Shown here: piece after piece, positions 34,336 through 45,013 of the stretch
Layout: each line of letters starts with the position of its first letter
How positions within the stretch are numbered: the stretch's first letter is position 1
From: Platerodrilus igneus
Lineage: Eukaryota > Arthropoda > Insecta > Coleoptera > Lycidae
NCBI GenBank assembly: GCA_036346225.1
Contig: JARFIW010001452.1
Coordinates: 682,001-746,000, forward strand
Direction: 5' to 3'
DNA length: 64,000 nucleotides
Program-made: the position numbers and the translations under genes
Notes under the pieces: model-generated
The model's input: the letters and a program-made list of their open reading frames with translations, nothing else
Databases searched by the model: none
What the model was told of the DNA's origin: nothing

Positions 34336-34412
34336 TTGTCGGAGGCTTTCGCGGCCGGAGTCATTATAAATATTTATGGTTCCGGGTTGGGACCGTGTCA
34401 TTTTATAAATTA

Positions 34413-34455
34413 AGGTCGACGTTTCGCCCACTTTCGTAAGGGGCTTCCTCAGGAC
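34413..34455 (-). ncRNA. Hammerhead-ribozyme-like motif of the PLE 3' region
   Basis: On the minus strand CTGAGGA is followed by AGCCC, a loop, GGGC and GAAAC, then GTC. Hammerhead cores read CUGANGA, stem II, GAAA, and PLE terminal regions are known to carry such motifs. Stem II pairs as GCCC/GGGC with one extra A. Stems I and III are not clear by eye, so activity cannot be claimed. Confidence 0.4.
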
Positions 34456-34759
34456 AAGCAAAGAAACAAGTAATAAAATAAAATAAAAACAAGAATGATA
34501 ATATTAAGCAGACAAGTTGAAATGCAAAGAGAAGAGTTACTCCTAAACTAGCAAACTCACTAGCACATTCAAAGCCAAAAGGTGTCTTGTGGCGAAGTAA
34601 CTAGTGAAAGTAGCGAAAGTGGTAGATTATATAGAGCGAGAACTTATGCATGAGCGATCATGAATAGAAAGGAGTGTCGTAGCGGATCAGTGAACGTCAC
34701 GCTTCCGCTGTTGTGAACATAGGCTTGTTTTCCAAATGGGGGAAAGGTAGTAGCAATCG

Positions 34760-36325
34760 TCTTTGTTTAGGTTATTAAAATTTTTATTGATTTCTATGGA
34801 TTCTCTAATTTTTCTATTGTAGAAAAATGGAACTCCGACAATTAGTTTCGTGTTGTCAAAGTTAATGGTATGGCCTGTTTCATGTTGGTGTTCGGCAACC
34901 GGTGAGCGATTGTACTGGCTTGCTCTTAAGCATTGCTTATGCTAGTTTAGTCTAGTCTGTACTGACCGTCCTGTTTCTCCTATGTATAGTAAACCGCAAC
35001 TGCAAGGTATACTATATACTCCTGGGGCTTTAAGACTATTTTCGGAATCTTTTGGGGTTGTAGTATTTGTGAAATTTTATTGGTGGGTTTATAGATTGCT
35101 TTGATGTTGTGTTTACGTAGAATTTTGCCAATTTGGTCTGTTACTCTGTGTATATATGGAAGGATTGCTAAAGATTGTGAATCGGGATTACAGCGTGGTT
35201 TGGGAGTTCGTGTAGGATACAGATGCCGGTTCATTACTCTGCCGATATCTGAGCTACGATAACCATTTTTTGTAAGACTGGTTTTAAGATGCGTCAGTTC
35301 ATTAGATAAGTGTTTTCGTTGTAAAATCTTAATTGCACGGTGGACTAGTGAGTTGATTACCGATGATTTTTGTGAGGGACGATGATGTGACGGCGCATGT
35401 AAGTATCTGTCCGTTTGTGTGGGTTTTCGATATACGGAATGACCTAGTCGTCCGTTAGGTTGGCGCTCCACCAGAACGTCAAGGAATGGCAGAGTTCCGT
35501 TCTTTTCAATTTCTGTAGTGAACTTAATATCTTTATGTTGATTGTTTTTGTGATCTAGAAAATACTACATAACGGAGCCAAATTTTTGGTTTAAGGTCTG
35601 TGGATTCTAGAGCCATGAATTCCAAAGACTACATGAATATATTGACCACAATAGGGGATAGAGGTGAGCACATTGGTGTGACCGAGGTTTGTTTGTAAAA
35701 TTGCCCGTCGAAGACAAAATAGGTAGAAGTTAAGCATTTTTCAATGAGCGTGGCCAGATACTCAAATTCGTTTTCTTGAGGTAGGAGTTGTTTAATAATG
35801 GAGACAGTGTATATGACGGATACGTTTGTAAATAGGGATGTTACGTCAAAACTAACCAGTATATCAATATTTTCAATTAGTTCTATGAAATGAGTGGAGT
35901 TTAAAACATTAGTAGGGGTGTTACCGGAATAAGGTTTTAAGAAATTTGTCAGGTATTTGGCTAGATGGTAGGTTGGCGAGTCAATTGTGCTAACTATCGG
36001 ACGCAGAGGGACATCAAGTTTATGGACTTTAAGAAGGTCGTACAAGCGAGGTGGTTTAGATTCGCGAGGTGTTATGCGTTTTTGTATAGTTTTGGGAATA
36101 CTAGAGGACTTGATAAGTGCTGAAATTTCCGTTTTTGGATAGTTTTGGGAATACTAGGGTCTTGATAAGTGCTGAAATTTCCTGTTCAAGCTTTGAAGTG
36201 GGGTCTTTTGTTATAGGAGTGCAGAAATCGTCTTCTAATAATTGTTTAATCTTTTCTTGGTATTCTGTACGGTTTAGAATTACAGTCGCATTACCTTTGT
36301 CTGCAGGGATTAGAACAACAAAACC
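34760..36325 (-). pseudogene. PLE reverse transcriptase plus GIY-YIG endonuclease (dead)
   Basis: Starting near 36325: LIPADKGNATVILNRTEYQE. Then comes YDLLKVHKLDVPLRPIVS and SPTYHLAKYLTNFLKP, ILVSFDVTSLFTNV (first catalytic Asp), and PMCSPLSPIVVNIFM. The sequence WLRYV runs straight into YFLDHKN, so the YVDD box is deleted with a frameshift near 35563-35567. Next are LPFLDVLVERQPNGRLGHS and VYRKPTQTDRYLHAPSHH. The GIY-YIG domain (about 35023-34800) shows PGVYSIPCSCGLLYIGETGR, with a frameshift at its start. Domain order and length are normal for the family; the missing YVDD and several shifts make it inactive. Confidence 0.85.
36083..36185 (+). repeat. About 53-bp tandem duplication in the PLE
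   Basis: The block AGTTTTGGGAATACTAG ... GATAAGTGCTGAAATTTCC is present twice in succession (starting near 36088 and 36140). It interrupts the transposon frame near the start of the reverse transcriptase domain. Confidence 0.75.
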
Positions 36326-36329
36326 GCAT

Positions 36330-37339
36330 GCGTCCTGGCTAACTGATAATTTAAAAGGTATAATAAAACTTCAAAAGAAAGCGTTGAAAAAATTTAACAA
36401 ATCCAAGTATCGTAATCATTTTGATTCATATAACTCCATAACTGCGTAAACTCTGCGGTTAAACGTAAAAAAAGAACATTTTAACGTTAAATACGGTTTT
36501 GGCAAAAATTCCAAACAGATGTGGAAAGAGCTGAAAAATTTAAACAACTGTAAAACACACAGAAACGATTTGTCTGAAAAGTTATTAGATCCTAATGACA
36601 TCAATAGATACTCTATAAATAGCACACCTTCTAAAAAAAAGCTCTGTAGACGCAAGCCTATTACAATTTTATAACAGCCATGTGAAAAATTAAATGACCT
36701 CAATACTGGAGATACGTTTTAAAAATCATAGCTAAATTAAAATAAACATCAGCTGATTCTGACAGCATAGGTCTGCATATGCTAAATTTATGCCTACCAA
36801 AATTACTACCTTTTGTAACACATATAATCAATCACTGGTTAGCAAATGACGTATGCCCAAAGGCATGGAAACTAGCTTATATAATACCATTTTCCAAAAC
36901 CGCAGTACCTGTCACTTATAAAGATCTTAGACCAATAAGTATTTGAACCACAATGTCGAAAATTCTAGAAAAAGCAGTAAGTCATCAACTTTTGGAGCAT
37001 ATACAAAACAATAAAATCATTCCTGATTTTCAGTCCGGATTTATACCAGGGTACAATTGCGCCAAAGCTTTGTTAAAGGTAACGGACGATATATTTAGAG
37101 CAAATGATGATAGCAAAGTCACTATCCTTCCACTTTTAGACTATTCCAAAGCTTTTGACATAATAAACCATAAACACTTGCTTTCCACATTACACTACAT
37201 TGGAATTAACCAACAATCAATTACATTTTTGCAAAATATTTAAATGATAGAAAACAGACTGTCAAAGTAGGTGATCAACTGTCAGTATTTCTAACATTAA
37301 CGTCAGGAGTCCCGCAAGGGTCGGTGTTGGGACCAATTA
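36330..37339 (+). pseudogene. LINE reverse transcriptase, first half
   Basis: Opens with KPHASWLTDNLKGIIKLQKK (the spacer before the reverse transcriptase). It then gives SIGLHMLNLCLPKLLPFVTH, IIPFSKTA, KDLRPISI, MSKILEKAVSHQLLEHIQ, QSGFIPGYNCAKAL, LLDYSKAFDIINHKHLLS (first catalytic Asp) and SGVPQGSVLGPI at 37300-37339. Two or three frameshifts. The frame is cut exactly after the GPI codons by the 855-bp insert. Confidence 0.8.
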
Positions 37340-38202
37340 ATTGAACACTAATAAGAGAGAAGCGTTGGCATTCACAATCAAATTACAACCACTTTTGCGA
37401 CAAAAGAGAGAAGTTGAGTAACAAAACACACTATTTGAGAGCTTGGCAAAAGTATCTTGTAATGAGTGTGTAATTTGTTCAAATTCGTGAACACAGAGCG
37501 AGCATAGCAAAATTTTAAAGTTGTTTTTTCATCAAACACAATAAATTTTAAAAGTATTAAGCATCACTGAAGACAATTTCTTTATTTTGCATTTCAGTTT
37601 CTGCCCGAAATTAATATTTTTTAGAGCCCATTTAAATTCAATAACATTAAAAACAATACAATTTACACACATGGATTTGAGCTTAGGTACAAAAATGTAA
37701 ACACTTACAGTTTTGTTGGCATTAGGATAAGAATGAAGGTTGCTACCTGCAGCTTTCAGAAACAATTTACCGATGTTGTTCCTCGCGCTACTCAAAACTT
37801 TCCATTCCAGGTATGCCAGAGCGCTGTACGTAAATTCTAAAAAATGTGAAAGCTTGTTATTGCTGATTCACATCCGGCTCGAAGGACCATCTTTAATATT
37901 GTGTGCCTTTAATAATGATAAATGTTAATTAAAACACTTGTACATAGCAGACTGTATATAAACGTTTCTTTATTTACTTATTTTGTATAGAACATACGAG
38001 TACAAAATTGTAAAGCGTGTCATGCTTACTAACGCACAACCATCACTTTTCAGTGTTTTTACAATACTGTCTTTCTGGACGCGAGGGTTGTTGCGTTACC
38101 ATTCGAAGTAGGGTTGCATACGGTACAGTCTAATCATAGTAAATTTGCACAATACAAAAATATTCCATTACAAGTTCAATATAAAGTACTTAACACCAAT
38201 TA
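37332..38202. mobile_element. 855-bp insert with perfect 8-bp target-site duplication
   Basis: ACCAATTA occurs at 37332-37339 and 38195-38202. Removing 37340-38194 and one copy restores an uninterrupted LINE frame, with GPI followed by MYIIYTSTFPFILKN. An 8-bp duplication is characteristic of hAT (and P-type) transposons. The ends, ATTGAACACT at the left and the complement of AGTACTTAAC at the right, match at 6 of 10 positions, and all four differences are transitions. No transposase is encoded; small frames (for example 37740-37928) look like chance. A non-autonomous hAT-like element is the best guess. Confidence 0.7.
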
Positions 38203-38814
38203 TGTACATTATATATACATCTACATTCCCATTTATCCTCAAAAACTGTAATTATATTCCGTATGCCGATGTACATAACTGTGCTACAGTTGCATTCAAC
38301 CGCATTAATAACGACTTAGGCCGTATACTAGCTGCCGCTACTCGACACATGCTTCAAATTAATGCAAAAAATCCCATGCTATTCTTTTCGGCTCAAAAAC
38401 TTAGCGGTAGGCAATTTTCACAGTTGTAAGTCTGACTATCTGCGATGAGACGGTACAACTTTCGGAAACTCTTAAGAATGTAGGTGTAATAATAGATCAG
38501 GATCTGCGCTTTAATAAACATATTTCCAAATGTATTCAGTCAGCTATGCTAACTTGAAATTAATATCTGAAAATAGACATTCATTCACAAAAGAAATAAA
38601 AACTATCCTTTGTAATTCTTTAGTGTTGTCAAAATTTAATTATTGTGATATAGTATATGATTCATGTTTGCGTAAGATAGTTTCAATTAGAGTACAAAGA
38701 GTTCAAAATACTTGCACATGCTTGATTCTTGGAATTAACAAATTCACCCGAGTATCGCATAGGATAACGGGTTTGCAGTGGTTACATATGCAGAAACGAC
38801 GTAAACTACACCGT

Positions 38815-38820
<6 letters not shown>
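38203..38820 (+). pseudogene. LINE reverse transcriptase, second half
   Basis: Continues from MYIIYTSTFPFILKN through PYADVHNC, where the catalytic YADD has mutated to YADV. Next are LQINAKNPMLFFSAQK, LKNVGVIIDQDLRFNKHIS, CNSLVLSKFNYCDIVYDS and IRVQRVQNTCTCLILGI. These are the thumb and C-terminal blocks of CR1/L2-type elements. One shift lies near 38430 and another near 38545. The coding region ends in (TA)n. Confidence 0.8.

Positions 38821-38847
<27 letters not shown>
38818..38847 (+). repeat. (TA)n tract 1
   Basis: About 29 bases of pure TA at the border between the LINE end and LTR-like repeat B. Confidence 0.9.
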
Positions 38848-38849
<2 letters not shown>

Positions 38850-40766
38850 AGTGGATTAAAATGGTTAAATTTGGGTATAAACAATGCAATTTCAAACACC
38901 CTGTATAGAGGAAACAACCATAATTTACGAGCGAAAGTTATTTCATTTATTTAATTTAAAGTAACAAGTATTACCATACTTTGATAATTAGGGATTAAAA
39001 ATTCGTAGGTTCGTAAAGAAAATAAATTGTATAAGCCAATAGAAATTATTAATTAATTTAATTCAAAGGGTTACAACGTTAGAAAACGCATAAAAGCATA
39101 AAAAATCGATAATTCCAAGGCGAAACGCCTTATTAACAAACAAACAGACGTCGAATATATGAAATACCTTGAAACGCAAACTCCTAGAAATGTTATTTTA
39201 AAACGATCGTTAATTGAACACCTGCATGTTTTGAAAGGTCGACTTCTATGTATTGTGGAGCATAACAAGCAAGTTTTAAAGAATATTAGTCAACCGACAG
39301 CACGTATACAACTCCACCTGGAGTAGATAGCACGCGGACAGAAATATCGATTTTCTACCACCCAAGCAAGGGTAGAAGGAAACATCCAATATGCATAAGA
39401 GAGGAATAGAGTTAATACAGGCGGGGTTTTAAGACGTCACTGAAAGGTATCATTGGTCTAAATAGTTAGTTTAACAACAGACGAGCACGAGACAGATGAA
39501 TATGGGTTTTTCGGAAAATAGCGTAGCGACGAGCTAAATTTCGGGGAGTTTGAAAACGGTTATAAAAAATTTGAAAAAAGAGTTAGTTCAATTAGGCATT
39601 TCACGTAAAGTGTGGCCAAAACGGGGGCCTAGCTTTATGATAAATACTCTAATAAAATTAATAGGGCTCTCTTTGACTTCTTTAATTTGCATCGGTTACG
39701 ACGTACCCAAAATCTACTAACGAGCTTGTAAGTATTAAAATTTATAAATTAAATAGTACAATGTTAGATTGTTGTGGCCTGATACTTTGAACGTGGATAG
39801 TGTCGAGTTTATTTATATTTAACTAAGGTACAACGTATACCGTAACAAGCTCGTAACGTAAAATAAATTAAATTATGCAATAATAACAAGTGTACTATAC
39901 TTGGATTTGGATATCGAGATGGATCTTGAATGAGTAGCACGCAGCGCAACGTAGATGGTGTTTATCTATAAATAGCTGGAGGCGACAAGCAGCGCATTAC
40001 CACTAGGCCGAGGGTTCAGGAACTTAATACATCGTCAACAGAAATGGAATTTTCAAGTTTTTCCAGGTAACGCATTAGAATTTGCTATTTTTTATAAACT
40101 GTGGAAATTATTTGTGATAGGTGAGAGTGAACTTTGATGGTATTTTTTTTTGTTATTTTGCGTATTGAAAAAAATACGTATAACTAACTTTTATTATGGT
40201 ATTTGAATATAAATCTAAAAGTGTATGTAAAGCTTATTAACGTTCCTCATAAATTTAAATTTTTATTGTTAAGAGTACATTTGTTTTTTGTGTTTGTAGT
40301 AAGAGTATGGAAAGCAAAAAGCATACATAATAAAATAAACTGGGTTATCATGAGCTCACCATACTCCAGAGTGTAATAATTAGAAAAAATATAAATAAGG
40401 TATTAGTTAGGGTCCATTTACTCCTGTTACATTAAATGTGTTTGATATTTCAATTTAAGAACCAGGACTTTACAAAGATAAAATTTATTAAGTTGTACTT
40501 GAGCACCGAAATGTACATAATCTTGAGTTATTATTTGTAAATAGTGGTAAATAAATATTGTATGATTGTTGTATTATTTTGTGGTTTTATTGAATGGTGT
40601 GTGTGAACAGTACAGATAATGATAGTAAATCTAGGTATCCAAGAGGAGGCCCAACTGAGCTAGTCAGGGAAGCTGCTGAAAAAATCAATCAATGTGATGA
40701 ATGAATTTTCGATTTTTGTAAATTAATAAGTTTTCGAAGCTACTGAGCCAGAGCAAAGTTACACGG

Positions 40767-40768
<2 letters not shown>
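38848..40768 (+). repeat. Solo-LTR-like repeat, family B
   Basis: 1.9 kb without coding capacity, bounded by (TA)n on both sides. It starts TTGTAGTGGATTAAAATGG and ends TTACACGGCA before ATATA. TATAAATAG lies at 39966, followed by a leader that ends at a donor-like CCAGGTAACG (about 40064). A polyadenylation signal AATAAA at 40550 is followed by a GT-rich stretch. This U3/R/U5-like order is what a solo LTR shows. The first 440 bp match 47177-47620 in direct orientation. Near its end AACTGAGCTAGTC also occurs in family C repeats. Confidence 0.55.

Positions 40769-40805
<37 letters not shown>
40769..40805 (+). repeat. (TA)n tract 2
   Basis: About 37 bases of TA between the family B repeat and the palindrome. 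Confidence 0.9.
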
Positions 40806-40809
<4 letters not shown>

Positions 40810-40841
40810 GAAAATAATTACGACCTAAATATTTGTAATTC

Positions 40842-41883
40842 AAAATTGATTTGTGGCTTTGAGGTCTCTGGATTAAGTTGAAAACTCTTTTTTATGGCCT
40901 AAATTTTCGAATTTATTTAAATTCTTGATCACAGGCTATCTAAAAAAATTTTAAACGCTAGATTATAAATGTGGTACATAGATTAAAAACTTACAAACTT
41001 GAGATTAATTGAAAACTAGCATAACAAAAATTATAAAAATCTTGGAAAAACTTGTAAAACTAACAAAATTAAACGTTTTTAAATATAAATTGTAAACATT
41101 AAACTTGTATATACATCAATTTGATGTCATAAATTTTGATGTAAAAAATTTTTTTGTTTCATAGGAAATAAGATAACTAATTTGTTTGATGATAGAGTAT
41201 CGAGTGCATAAGTATGTGTGAGTGTTCATGTATATTATATGATGTGAGTGTACAGTGTGTGCATGTGTGTCTGTGTGTGTGTGTGTTTAGTTTAATTTTT
41301 GTCATTAATTTTGTTCAAAATTTAATAAATATGTGTATATGGAACTTAAGTTACTAATATCAGTTTTCTTGTTTATTGTATTTTAGTTTTATAAATATGA
41401 TACATTTCAAAAAATTCTTTTGATTTGTTGTTCTCTATTTCTAAAATGTCTGGATTTTCAAAATCCATACTGTGATTTTATCTATTACGTGTGTGGTTAA
41501 TGCACATGCTTTTGGTTTGTTAGTTATGTCACTCTTATGTTGAGTTATCCTTTGTTTTAATATATAAAATTAATTGTTTGAATTGCGTTCACTCGTATGT
41601 TGGGCAGACCTCTCAACTATTAAAACAAAGGATAACTCAACATAAGAGTGACATAACTATCAAACCAAAAGCATGCATTACACACGTAATAGATAAAATC
41701 ACAGTATGGATTTTGAAAATCCAGACATTTTAGAAATAGAGAACAACAAATCAAAAGAATTTTTGGAAATGTATCATATTTATAAACTAAAAATACAATA
41801 AACAAGAAAACTGATATTAGTAACTTAAGTTCCATATACATATTTATTAAATTTTGAACAAAATTAATGACAAAAATTAAACT

Positions 41884-41926
<43 letters not shown>

Positions 41927-42328
41927 CTGTACACTCACATCATATAATATACATGAACACTCACACATCTTATGCACTCGATACTCTATCATCAAACAAA
42001 TTAGTTATCTTATATCCTTGAAACAAAAATTTTTACATCAAAATTTATGACATCAAATTGATGTATACAAGTTTAATGTTTACAATTTATATTTAAAACG
42101 TTTAATTTTGTTAGTTTTACAAGTTTTTCCAAGATTTTAATAATGTTTGTTATGCTAGTTTTCAATTAATCTCAAGTTTGTAAGTTTTTAATCTATGTAC
42201 CACATTTATAATCTAGCGTTTAAAAATTTTTTAGATAGCCTGTGATCAAGAATTTAAATAAATTCGAAAATTTAGGCCATAAAAAAGAGTTTTCAACTTA
42301 ATCCAGAGACCTCAAAGGCACAAATCAA

Positions 42329-42332
<4 letters not shown>
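40842..42332. repeat. Large palindrome: two inverted PLE 3' ends
   Basis: The left arm 40842-41561 (720 bp) is the reverse complement of the right arm 41619-42332 (714 bp) with only scattered differences. The main one is microsatellite length: (TG)n near 41220-41286 against (CA)n at 41885-41928. The 57-bp centre is unique. The right arm carries the end of a GIY-YIG endonuclease on the plus strand, so each arm is a 5'-truncated Penelope-like 3' end. Outer ends abut (TA)n tracts. Inverted truncated PLE copies joined at their 5' sides are known for the group. Confidence 0.9.
41588..41810 (+). pseudogene. PLE GIY-YIG endonuclease fragment
   Basis: Reading from the central spacer into the right arm: HSYVGQTSQLLKQRITQHKS, DITIKPKACITHVIDKI, then after a frame change MDFENPDILEIENNKSKEFL and EMYHIYKLK. 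This is the C-terminal two thirds of a GIY-YIG domain with the Penelope-type YVGQT start and the catalytic Arg in KQRITQH. Only the right arm plus spacer has the start; the left arm holds the rest on the minus strand. It is a different PLE lineage from the 34-36 kb copy (YIGET type). Confidence 0.7.

Positions 42333-42333
<1 letters not shown>

Positions 42334-42369
<36 letters not shown>
42334..42369 (+). repeat. (TA)n tract 3
   Basis: About 36 bases of TA at the right border of the palindrome. Confidence 0.9.
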
Positions 42370-42373
<4 letters not shown>

Positions 42374-42424
42374 CACAGTATTATACTGTATAAAGCACCT
42401 ACATACATATTTTTTAAAATTGGG

Positions 42425-42450
42425 TTTCGTACATATGTTCATCAGATGAA
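42425..42450 (-). ncRNA. Second hammerhead-like core
   Basis: On the minus strand CTGATGAACATATGTACGAAAC has the order CUGAUGA, short middle, GAAAC. Stem II would be very short. It lies just outside the PLE palindrome, oriented like the palindrome's left (minus-strand) PLE copy. Candidate only. Confidence 0.3.
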
Positions 42451-42486
42451 TGTCAGGCACCGTGGTCTTATATCCATCCCACGGCG

Positions 42487-42669
42487 AAATTTAAATTAGG
42501 TAAATTTTACATCCACATACTCTTAATTGGTCTGAAGAATATGCTATGGGGTGCATGATTAGTGATTAAATTATATGGAAACAATAACCTGTATAATACA
42601 ATTCTTGTTCATGTGTTAATTGAGAATTGGTATTAAAAAATTATTGACTTTTATCAGTGGTTACCATTT
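42487..42669 (-). repeat. About 180-bp repeat, inverted copy of 30633-30812
   Basis: Contains, in reverse order and complement, the same blocks as the 30.6-kb copy, for example TATTGACTTTTATCAGTGGT and TAATTGAGAATTGG. Confidence 0.75.
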
Positions 42670-42831
42670 AACGTCAATTTAAAAATAGAAGCAAAATGCA
42701 TTTAATGCTGTTAACTACGAATTGGATAAGCGCTTTGTGCATTTTACAAGTATTACTTTTAGAATCTTTTGTTTATAACTGATATTTGAGCATTTGACAT
42801 TTTAATTTATGGTAGAATAAGTTTTAATCAT

Positions 42832-43618
42832 ATAATATTTTTTGTAAGGGTATTTACCAAAAAAGTTTGAGGCCAGGGTTCGAAACACTCCGACTTTTTA
42901 AATATTCTACCTGTCAATGATTTTGTGGCCAAACAAACCTTACAAGCCTGGAAAAAAGCCAGGTAAACTATTCATAAGAAAAGAGAATTTTAACCTAGAA
43001 TAATGCGAGGAATATTTTGATACCTAATTAAATAAATAAGTACTTGTTAGGAATAATTTTATGTTTGAAAGGAATGTTCTATATCCTTTTGGATAAGAGA
43101 AAATATTTTGATTGTACATATGCTTTATGTTATTGCTGTGTTTCAATTCATTTGTAAATTCCATGGCATCCATTAGGCCGTCTATGCAAAGAAAAGTTGG
43201 AAAGAAAGATGGTAAACATTTAAGAGCTTTAATAAGACATTTTTGATTTAGCTGATAATAAAATTTAACACTTTCTAATTTTAACACGTTTAATGAAATA
43301 CTGTATAATAATACCTTAACTTATATGGAATTATATGCACAGTATGAATTGTTAAAGCTTATTACAAATTAAGATTATTTGACGCAGAAGTGCGTTCATC
43401 ATAAAACACAGATTCCATTTGGCCACTGTAGACTACGCTTCATCACGGACTCGCAATCCTTGTAGTTTTAACCCTCCAATACAACCAGTTTCTCAGAGTA
43501 TTAGGGCCGGAGGGATGGTTAAACTTTCCTAAAATTCCCACAGTCTGCATATTTCACTATCTGCGTGCCATATTCTGATCTAGGTCTACATTTACCTCTC
43601 GATTCCTATATGTGCTTG

Positions 43619-43662
<44 letters not shown>

Positions 43663-43934
43663 ATGTGATAAGGGCCGCACGTTGGTGCGCCGCTAAAAGT
43701 GTGCTGTGAAAAGTCGCTGTGAAAAGTGCTGTGATTCTGATACAGTAATTTACCTTATTTTAAATTCAAAGAACTAAATTACTTTTTATGATGGTTTACC
43801 TGGTTATGTTTATTGCCACGCTTCTAAGGTTTATTTGGCCAAAAAAACCTTGACAGGTAATCTAATAAAAGGTCAGAGTGTTTCGAAATACGATCACAAA
43901 TTTTCCTAGTAAAAATCCCTTACAAAAAAATTAT
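42832..43934. mobile_element. Element with TIRs of about 140 bp
   Basis: The left end (42832-42967) and right end (43782-43934) are inverted copies. TTTGTAAGGG, CGAAACACTC, ACCTGTCAA, GGCCAAA, AACCTTA and CCAGGTAAAC at the left recur as complements in reverse order at the right. The interior of about 0.8 kb has no transposase but holds a (TA)n tract (43619-43660) and a motif at 43378-43400 resembling the hammerhead-like sequence at 21.97 kb. The TIR length suggests a non-autonomous DNA transposon of a long-TIR family. The duplication at the borders is unclear. Confidence 0.6.
43619..43660 (+). repeat. (TA)n tract 4
   Basis: About 42 bases of pure TA inside the long-TIR element. Confidence 0.9.
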
Positions 43935-45013
43935 TGAGACTATCTTAAACTATACACATTTACTCCAATATTAGTTAAAAATAAATCTAAAGGTAATACT
44001 TGCAGAATTCAAAATTCCTAATTAAATATGTTCTTATTTTAAATTGATGTCCAAATCAGCTTACAAGATTTTCCAAATTTAAAATCCTCATTTCAAACAG
44101 AAGTTACCAAAGTTCATTATGCTTAAAGCTTCCTTTCAATTATTTAATAAAATTTTTAAAATAGCGTTATGTTGAAAAATTTTGCCTCTTCATTGCAATT
44201 TGTAAAACATGACTTCTATATTCATTGTACCATAGTAATGATTAATTTACAGTATGCTTACTACATACTTCAAATATTATCTTCGCAAAACAACAGCTCG
44301 CGCTTTAAATCAAAATAGCATTTTGTGATTAAATTTAAGAACTGAATCATATCGAATTTAGCCTCGTCCTTAATCACCGGATCCTTATATACCCAAATTT
44401 ATCTGTTTCCAGAACTTAGTAGAATGTGTGCGATTCCATTCTAAATAAAAAATCCTATTTTATGTAATTTTCTTGGAAATCTTCATTAGCGTTCACATTT
44501 GTTGAATCTATCACATCGTTATCTAATTCCAATTATTCGTGGCGCGCGCTATTTGTCCTTGTTTAACAACCAAGGTTAATGTGTCGCATCGCTTCTCTCC
44601 AACAGTGAATGTGATGAATAGTTTTTATCAATTTTACGGGATTTTCAATGATCGGGCCGCTTCTTGGAATAAAATGTTTTATTTATTAACTAGATATTTA
44701 CGTAGTTCTAAATACCGCCGACGCATCTTTTTATATTCTTAATATTCTAGAAAATTCTTTATTTTAAATAAGTATCTGTAATCCACGGAGTAATTAATTT
44801 AAACTTTAATTGCTTTTTAATGCAAAAGGGGGATGCATTTTATAGAAACATTTGCTTTCAAGCTTCAGTACACAAAATTTATTAAAATACACGTTAATTG
44901 TAGTTTTTATGTTAAATACGCAAAGCTAATACTATTCTATGCTATTTATAGCAAATCAGAAGCATTTTTATCAAAATGTATTGATAATTAGTAAGTGAAA
45001 ATAAATGTCTCTG
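43935..45013. other. Unexplained DNA
   Basis: About 1.1 kb. The frame at 44539-44742 (67 codons) has no recognisable domain. No repeats shared with the window were noticed. Confidence 0.4.

Larger units (their letters stand above)
34336..36330 (-). mobile_element. Penelope-like element (PLE), minus strand
   Basis: About 2 kb inserted in the LINE in the opposite direction. From right to left it holds a PLE reverse transcriptase, a linker and a GIY-YIG endonuclease, then a non-coding 3' part with a hammerhead-like motif. The 5' end is truncated inside the coding region, where its PADKGNATV block begins beside LINE sequence, as is common for PLE insertions. About 75 codons of the LINE seem to be missing at the junction. 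Confidence 0.8.
33900..38820 (+). mobile_element. CR1/L2-like LINE, interrupted twice
   Basis: Three coding pieces in order on the plus strand belong to one non-LTR element: endonuclease (33949-34335), reverse transcriptase first half (36330-37331) and second half (38203-38820). The first gap holds a Penelope-like element on the opposite strand, the second an 855-bp insert with an 8-bp duplication. The right end runs into (TA)n and an LTR-like repeat. No 5' UTR, ORF1 or 3' terminus could be identified. CR1/L2-group placement is by motif flavour only. Confidence 0.75.

Noticed and set aside
41620..41934. 104-codon minus-strand frame with a Val-Cys repeat
   Set aside because: It is produced by the (CA)n microsatellite and the antisense of the PLE fragment in the palindrome.
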